From Marchantia polymorpha subsp. ruderalis (lineage: Eukaryota; Streptophyta; Marchantiopsida; Marchantiales; Marchantiaceae), in contig AP031358.1 of the NCBI GenBank assembly GCA_037833965.1, forward strand, positions 6,828,001-6,892,000: 64,000 nt of DNA, read 5' to 3'. The translations under genes and the position numbers were made by a program. A model generated the notes under the pieces. The model was not told where the DNA came from, did no database searches, and saw nothing but the letters and a program-made list of their open reading frames with translations. This document shows positions 57,777 to 64,000 of this stretch, in pieces; the first letter of the stretch is position 1, and every line of letters begins with the position of its first letter.

Positions 57777-59414
57777 TCAGACTCGAGCAGCGCTTGGAGT
57801 GACACACGCAGATGCCTCGAGCCTGGGATGGAAGCGGATGTTGGGTTCGGGAAAATCCGTAATGCTGCAGAACAAATGCTCGTCTGCAAAACGATCTTCC
57901 ACCGAGAACCAAGTGTTGTAGAAGGGACTGTAGAGCAATTGCACGCTCTGTGAGAGGATGGGGTCGGTGAGCGTGCAGCAGATGAGGTCTCTGCAGGAGG
58001 TGGCTGCCAGCAGCTTGGCGCCGGCCTCCGCTTGCACATTGGCCGCAAGGTCCCGAACCTCCTGCAGCAAGTGCGAGCACACCTCCCTCCAGGCGCCGGC
58101 CCCGAGGTCGTCGCCGACCAGCTCCCAAACGCACAGACGCGAGTCCTCGAAATCGAGCGGATTGGGAGTGGCCGCGTTGTACGAGACGGAAGTCGACGAC
58201 CAGGCGTTCGTCCACGGGCCCATGAGAACCAGCAGCATCAGACGCCCGTCGCAGCTTTCCAGCTGAATCGACAAGATCTTGTTGGGCGATAGGAAGCCCG
58301 GCAATTTCAGCTCGCGCCACACCTCGTTCTCCGGCTCGAAGAACACCACAGAGCATGCGCTGTTGTTGATTCTCAGCTTGGAAACGCCCACGGACAGCAG
58401 CAGCCCCTGGTAGCTTATGGTCCGCGTGTTGGCGTACGCGTGCTGGTGCGGCAGCAGACTCCTGACGAGCAATTTCCAGCGGCCTGTGCGAGAATCGAAC
58501 ACTTCGGTCGTGAGAGGAGTTGCCAGCACCACCGTGAAAGACCCCGTGGCGGTGTCCGCAATCAGCCCCGCGGAAGTGAAAGTGGGCCGATCAGAGCTCA
58601 AGTGCTGCGATCCTCGCATGATTCCGATCAGCTCGAGCTGTATGCGATCCTCGAGCCCCACTCGCCGGGGCCTTGGTGGCAGCTTGATCCAGCTATTCGC
58701 TCTCAGAGGGTTGCAGACGAACCAATTGATCGAGGTTTTGCTGGAAGATGAGGCCGTAAATGTCGCCCATGCTCTCAGCGTTTGCACGATTTGCCCGTTT
58801 CCCGAGAAGCTGAAAGAGTTGGTGTTGTAAGAGGCGCAGAGCACGAGACCGCCGGATGTTGCCACAGCAACCGAGCTAGTGCAAGGGGAATCTGCCATCG
58901 AAGCCAATTTCAAAGAGTGCCACCGGTTTAGAGCCGGATTGAAGCAGATCGTATGCACGAAGGAGCTGCGGAGGGTGACGTGCTGGCAATTGTAGATGAA
59001 CCACGACCTCTCTTTTGGACCGTGATGGCCTCGAATGCTTAAGAATTGAGGATCGTTCCAGAGCGAGCACCATTTCTTACAAACGAGCCTACATTTCGCC
59101 AAGCTCTGGATGGGCAAGCATGCGAGAATTAACAGGACTATGCTCTCCGGCAGCTGACTCCACAAGGCGCTATCCAAATCCGGGTCTGGAATTTCTCTGT
59201 TCAATCTTCTCCAGCTGCCGCCAGATGCATGCGGGGGAGTCGAGGACGGTGGTGCGACGCCTCGCTCGTAACATGATAACAGGACACTCCAAGGCCTCGC
59301 GTGAGTGATCGCCGATGTCAAAGCCTGCGAGGATTCCCGTCCTGTGACACGAACGGCATCGGGGTATCCTGATAATCTTTGGTTTCTGTCGAACCAGGTC
59401 GAAACTCTGTCCAT
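57777..59414 (-). CDS. F-box protein
   Basis: 545 residues from the ATG at 59414 (MDRVSTWFDRN). The frame is open for 25 more codons upstream, but without an ATG. After a Ser/Pro-rich N-terminal leader the F-box lies at about residues 83-130: DSALWSQLPESIVLLILACL, then AKCRLVCKKWCSLWND. The rest (about 415 residues) is an F-box-associated beta-structured region with repeats of the type ICFNPALNRWHSL, GGLVLCASYN, VFDSRTGRWKLL and VVFFEPENEVWREL, which fits a kelch-like propeller of the plant F-box family. It would act as the substrate receptor of an SCF ubiquitin ligase; the substrate is unknown. It is single-exon and much richer in G and C than its surroundings. It is larger than the F-box protein at 50.7 kb and only distantly similar to it. 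Confidence 0.9.
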   Translation of the reverse strand: MDRVSTWFDRNQRLSGYPDAVRVTGRESSQALTSAITHARPWSVLLSCYERGVAPPSSTPPHASGGSWRRLNREIPDPDLDSALWSQLPESIVLLILACLPIQSLAKCRLVCKKWCSLWNDPQFLSIRGHHGPKERSWFIYNCQHVTLRSSFVHTICFNPALNRWHSLKLASMADSPCTSSVAVATSGGLVLCASYNTNSFSFSGNGQIVQTLRAWATFTASSSSKTSINWFVCNPLRANSWIKLPPRPRRVGLEDRIQLELIGIMRGSQHLSSDRPTFTSAGLIADTATGSFTVVLATPLTTEVFDSRTGRWKLLVRSLLPHQHAYANTRTISYQGLLLSVGVSKLRINNSACSVVFFEPENEVWRELKLPGFLSPNKILSIQLESCDGRLMLLVLMGPWTNAWSSTSVSYNAATPNPLDFEDSRLCVWELVGDDLGAGAWREVCSHLLQEVRDLAANVQAEAGAKLLAATSCRDLICCTLTDPILSQSVQLLYSPFYNTWFSVEDRFADEHLFCSITDFPEPNIRFHPRLEASACVTPSAARV

Positions 59415-62400
59415 GTTCGAAAGGCCGGAGAGACGAAAAATCTGGAGGTTTTCATCGAGCGCACGGAGGCGTGTAGATCGCAGCAGCACATGTTATAATA
59501 AGTCGATAGAATTTGCGAATGTAGGGGGTGGATGGATTCATTCAGTTCTCGTCTTTCACACTTCAGTCGTGGGCAAGATTTCCAGGGAGCTTCCGGTCCC
59601 ACTTGAAAGTTGAGACCGATCGTCCTCGAGGTCGATGAAACAATCAAGCCTCGTCCTCTTTTTTAGTCGTGCAATTCGTGGCACACATTGTGGCCCCGAA
59701 TTTCTGATGAAAAGTTGTTCCAACGCCTTCTTAGAATATATTTCCATCCCTTGTTGCGAGTGCGCCTTTGGCATTTCGTGGACAGCGTTTTCGGCAAGAG
59801 ACCCGAAATTCAGGAAGTGCCAAGAGCGCCTCTCTACCGGCGCTGTCGATGACACGCATTCCAGAGGCATGAGATATTAAAATTCACATTATATATTCTA
59901 CATCACGCTTGTCTCGCAGGGGCGGAACCAACTCCCAGCTACACGTCAAGCACAAGCCGACGGCGGTTGCATCATCGTGTGACCGAAGCAAACGATCAAA
60001 CGAATCGGCGTCCATGCTCGCTCCAATACGCAGAGTGTTGCTGGCCGTGTTCGTGTGGCATGGAGTTCACAAGAGGAAAGTGGTCCTATAACGCCCCACT
60101 TTCTTCGAGCTCAAAGTCTTAGCCCGGCCATCTTTCTGCATGCTCGGCTTCCACGGTGTGCTTCGAGGATTTGGAAAGCCTATTCGAAGATCGAGACTGC
60201 TCTTGATGACGCTAAACTTGGACATTGAGCTCAGCAGTCAATCAGTCAGCGAAGGTGATGTCCGAGTAGTAACGAACAGGGTACCACTAATATTCCTCGT
60301 TAGAGATAGAGTTTTACTCGTTATTTTGACATTTGTACTGTCTTGAGAGTTTGTCTGCGTTCCTCAACGAAATGCGAAACACAAGCACGTCTTGGATTGT
60401 ACTGCGACGGGAGCAGTAACTGTATTCTGCTGGTACTGGAGTGTTTATAGGACTCAATAGCATCGCAATGTGTGGTGCCCACAGAGCACGCACCACGAGA
60501 AGACAGAGCTGATGACGGAAAGTACACTCGGAACTCTCCTCGTCTTCTTGTCCGACTTGAGGAGGAATATTGTTTATATTTGCTTTCAGTTATTTCGGTT
60601 TTGCAAACCGCGGCCACAAATTCCTGCCTCCACAACAAAACTAGACTGCCTTACCAATTATCCCATTTGTGATCATTTGTGACAGTCTTAGAAGCGACAC
60701 GGTCTGCTTTGAAATGCGGTGCTCTTTCCCGAAGGTTCAGCTCGCACACACATCACTGCAGTTTTTATGCGAAGGAGAAAAAGTTGTAGCTGAACCCTCC
60801 CTGCGGGTAAATCAAGATATGAATGCCACTAGGAGACTTTGCTCGCGAGTGGCATTACTGCTGTGTGCATATCTCCCGAGTAAGCTGAATCCACTTGTGA
60901 CTTGTGACTTCTTCAGGAATCTATTCTGCGTACTGAAGTTGATTTTACCGAATATGCAGATGATTAGAGATGCTTCCATGTAAAACTGGCTTTCATATGT
61001 CGGATCTGGTGGTTGTGACCTCCGAGCAAAGGTTCTCTTGTGGTGGGAATAATCCACTGAAGGGTCTAGTTGCTACAGGATAATAAGCCTCAACCCCATG
61101 TGTGGAATTACCCATTCTGCCGTTAGGATGTGATAAGATCATGACGCATGTAGGAACAATCTCTAGTGCCGAGAGAACCTGTCTGCATAAACCTTGACGG
61201 GTCTTCCTACACTCGAGGAGTGAGGCAAGGATGAACATTCTTCGATGTCTCCAAACTTCTCGGCGGTTTCTGGATTTACTCTTATTCCTCCTGTTGAAAC
61301 TCCCACCCAGCGTAAAGATTGATGTTGTCCTTGACCTTGTCCTGGCTTGGATCTCGTGTCAGATCCGTGACTCTACAACATGGGCGTGTCTATGTAAGTA
61401 AAACATTTTGGATGCAACTCATTGGCACCTACCGCTGAGCTTGCATAACGCTTCGCCCGCAATTCAGAACTGTCCATGTAGTCCAAGATAAGCAGTACCT
61501 CAGCTAAGAATTTTAATATAGCATGCAGTACATCTTTGGGATTAGACTGCTCAACCCTTGTACTACTGAGAATGAATGAATTGCAGATGGCGTATCCAGT
61601 CTGACAAGTCCATTCCTAGTCTGGGCCAATTCTGTAGGGACAGAGTCTTCCTGAGGTCTCTAACTGATAGTACGACCACATAAGGTCAAGGTCGGTTCGA
61701 GGTTGTGCAAACGAGATCAGTTTACCACAATCGTCTGATGGCCTTTTAGTCAGCTCTTACGTAACACACAAGCCGAATCGGTCATAACGTCAACTCCATG
61801 AGAATAAACTTGTCGTCTTCGACATTATTCTTGTGGTTAATTCGATACAAGGCACATATGATGTTACTTCATCAACACGCATTAGAAAGATTAAAGTTAG
61901 TCCAAGGTGTCTCATTGCGCATGCATGCTAGTATGATAAAGGGCAGTCGCCGGGACCAGGTCGTCGGCTAGGGGACGACTGTGGGCATAAACTCCTTCTG
62001 AGGGGCATCTTATGTACAAAATAGCGGTCAGAGAATGTAAGGCTGGACTCGAGAGCAACTTTTGTCAAAAGTTGCCTTGTGTCTAGATGTACACTTCACC
62101 GTATTATTATGCAGCACAGACCCTCTGGAACTGAGGTGAACGAACCCGTATATACGGAGGACAGCCAGCCTTACACTTGATGGGTGTGAAGGCTGCATGA
62201 GGTGCATTAGACGCTCCGCTAGACCAGAGCATTGTGCGAAACCAGGGATTTATGCATAAGGAATAAATACTGTTGGTGTTTGACACCTTGAATTCGGTGG
62301 AGTCCTAGTGTCGAATCGACCTGTGACTTTTGACGATGTTACACCTGTAGATAAGTTTGGGTCTCCAAAGCTGTGAGAAAGTGTTCACAAGACTTTTTGC

Positions 62401-62701
62401 ATGCACAGTTTTTCATTTCTTTATGCGATGTGACTTTTGAAGGACTGTGGGATATCCGCAAAGAACTGTATAAATAGAAGATGCACTATAATACTGAGCA
62501 GCTGGTGTGTGTCTGTGTCTGGTGGCGTCCAACTAAGAGAATCTCCATATCCACACACTGTGTTCCATAAGTCTCCACTCAAATTATGTCTCGGAGTTGC
62601 GGATGGGCGCAGTCTTTTGGTTAAGAAAGTAGTATGGAGAACAAGTACACTTTGGCTGGTTTATCGTGGGTTAACAGTGATTTTATTTTTTAAAAGGGCA
62701 G
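59415..62701. other. No confident gene; upstream region of the F-box gene, then unassigned
   Basis: The first 450 bases are the likely promoter and leader of the minus-strand F-box gene, with a TATA-like TATATAAT at 59888-59895 and an upstream minus-strand frame (59556-59870) that could be a uORF. The rest is GC-balanced DNA with open frames up to about 100 codons, none recognised. Confidence 0.35.
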
Positions 62702-62877
62702 AGGATACTTCAGGCACGATGGTCTCAGCCGCTGGAGTTTCGGATAGACTTATTGAGGAACCAGTGGGAAGGGAAGAATTGCCTCCTATTCAAACTAGAA
62801 ATCTCAGCAATTCGAGAAAACGAATTGCTGAAACGAGTCTCCTCCGGAGGATCTATATGACAAGATTGGGGCTAGCG
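62702..62877 (+). other. Candidate first coding exon, unknown protein
   Basis: An acceptor (TTAAAAGGGCAG) at 62690-62701 is followed by an ATG at 62719 that opens 53 codons to a good donor (CTAGCG|GTGAGA at 62877). The peptide MVSAAGVSDRLIEEPVGREE continues with a Lys/Arg-rich part (NSRKRIAETSLLRRIYM). It has no recognised domain, and no partner exon was found downstream in the window. Confidence 0.22.
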
Positions 62878-64000
62878 GTGAGAGAGGAGGATTCTCTTTT
62901 CGTCGGGTTTCCTTATTGGATTGCTACAATTTGCCAAACTTGTAATGAACAATAGAATGAATGGACAATATTCTGCATTTCTTTTTAGGTCATTACTAAC
63001 ATAAAGAATATTGTAGGACTGTATAGAAATATATATGAATTTCTTACCTTTCAGGTCTTAAGTGATATTTCTCCGCTTGGAGATATAAGTTGGGTCTTTC
63101 TTATCCTAATGTCTTATATCTCATGCTTTGATTCTATTGGGATGTAGTTGGAAAGTAATTTTTACTGTTAAAATCAGTGGTTTTTACGACTATCGATGCA
63201 CATATGAGTTGGATATTCATAGGGTTGTGGTCATTAGATGGTAGGAATACTGTCCATGATCATGATCATTATCTTTTTGCAACCTATAGCTTCCCATTCT
63301 TCACTCAGATCATGTAGATAGTTACATGAAATATAATATTTAACCCTGCTTTGAAATAAGAGTTAAAATTTTAGAACAAAAAACCACTTATGAAACTAGT
63401 GATAGACAAACGTATCAGAAAATCAATGCTTTTGGTATAAATAACCTAATAAAAAATCTTCCATTATTAAATCAAGCTTTTTTTTATTTTTTAATCAAAT
63501 AAATTAATATATACATTATGATATCTTAGATAGCCAAAAGAAGCCTGATCACATATCTTCAATTCTGGCATCCTCAGCTTGTATATATCAAGATTAAATT
63601 AAATCTATGCTATTTTTTCCATGTGAAACTTTGTCAAAACATTGAATGATTAACAAAGAGGCCATCTAGCATCTTCATGAAGTGAAACAAAGAGTCTCTA
63701 AAATTAACATTATTATGAAAATATCTATTAATAATGCTTATTTCAACTTGAATTCGATTATCTACCATTTTACTTGGTAAATAATCATGGTGAATTGATT
63801 AAATATATGAAAATCTTGAAGTGAAAATTGTTGATACAATTGTTCAGCACATGAGAGCATAATTATTAATTCCATCATACTATTTGTGCATCTTTTTATA
63901 TAGATATTCAACTTAGAGATAAAATTTGGATCCCACATGTACCATGATGTATCACACCCCATTCTAGGTTACATACAGTTTTATTTTTCTTGCAAGAAAA
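62878..64000. other. No recognisable gene
   Basis: AT-rich sequence to the window edge with only short frames. Nothing to report. Confidence 0.5.

Noticed and set aside
57628..58356. 242-codon minus-strand frame
   Set aside because: A frame-shifted shadow of the minus-strand F-box gene, with low-complexity Arg/Gly/Ala composition typical of such shadows.
1..64000. CRISPR arrays, operons, prophage or plasmid genes
   Set aside because: No short regularly spaced repeats and no bacterial gene organisation. All real signals are eukaryotic.

Overview
The window looks like nuclear DNA of a land plant. The evidence is a Pol II-type U2 snRNA gene, eukaryotic tRNA genes with internal A and B boxes, a plant-specific P450 (cinnamate 4-hydroxylase, C4H) present twice, plant F-box proteins, an S1/SPH-type secreted protein, a plant telomere-like AAACCCTAAA motif and an organelle-derived rRNA insert. 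The single-exon C4H genes and the mosaic of GC-balanced gene islands and long AT-rich deserts suggest a bryophyte, most likely a liverwort of the Marchantia type. That species guess is inference.

Layout. 1-6 kb: sparse; a possible small secreted protein (about 0.7 kb) and an S1/SPH-like secreted protein (2.3 kb). 6-7.5 kb: tRNA-Ser(CGA) and tRNA-Ala(UGC), each next to a tandem duplication, one of which copied the 3' end of tRNA-Ala. 7.5-16.9 kb: an AT-rich desert with a decayed tandem array, a perfect 31-bp-arm hairpin and a 106-bp duplication. 17-21.4 kb: pieces of one or more poorly known small multi-exon genes, a 69-bp duplication and an almost perfect 80-bp palindrome. 22-28 kb: AT-rich desert interrupted by a 150-bp tandem duplication and a piece of organellar (probably mitochondrial) large-subunit rRNA. 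28.2-30.4 kb: a decayed LINE whose reverse transcriptase is split by a 585-bp inverted-repeat DNA element with an 11-bp target duplication. 31.0-31.4 kb: a frameshifted C2-domain relic. 33.8-34.5 kb: probable exons of an unrecognised minus-strand gene.

37.9-43.3 kb is the clearest functional block: two intact C4H (CYP73A-type) genes, tail to tail about 2.2 kb apart, both with TATA boxes and all P450 motifs. They catalyse the same step, trans-cinnamate to p-coumarate, at the entry to phenylpropanoid and flavonoid synthesis, so they are an inverted duplicate pair. 48.0 kb has a minus-strand tRNA-Ile(UAU)-like gene with two stem mismatches. 50.7-51.9 kb and 57.8-59.4 kb carry two F-box proteins on opposite strands, with the minus-strand U2 snRNA gene between them at 55.1-55.3 kb. 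The rest, to 64 kb, shows no recognisable gene apart from one possible exon at 62.7 kb.

No operons, CRISPR arrays or bacterial signals are present. I did not find a coherent undescribed multi-gene system. The most interesting items are the C4H inverted pair, the nested transposon, the long palindromes, the reconstructed small multi-exon genes, and the odd features in the tRNA-Ile-like and U2 genes.
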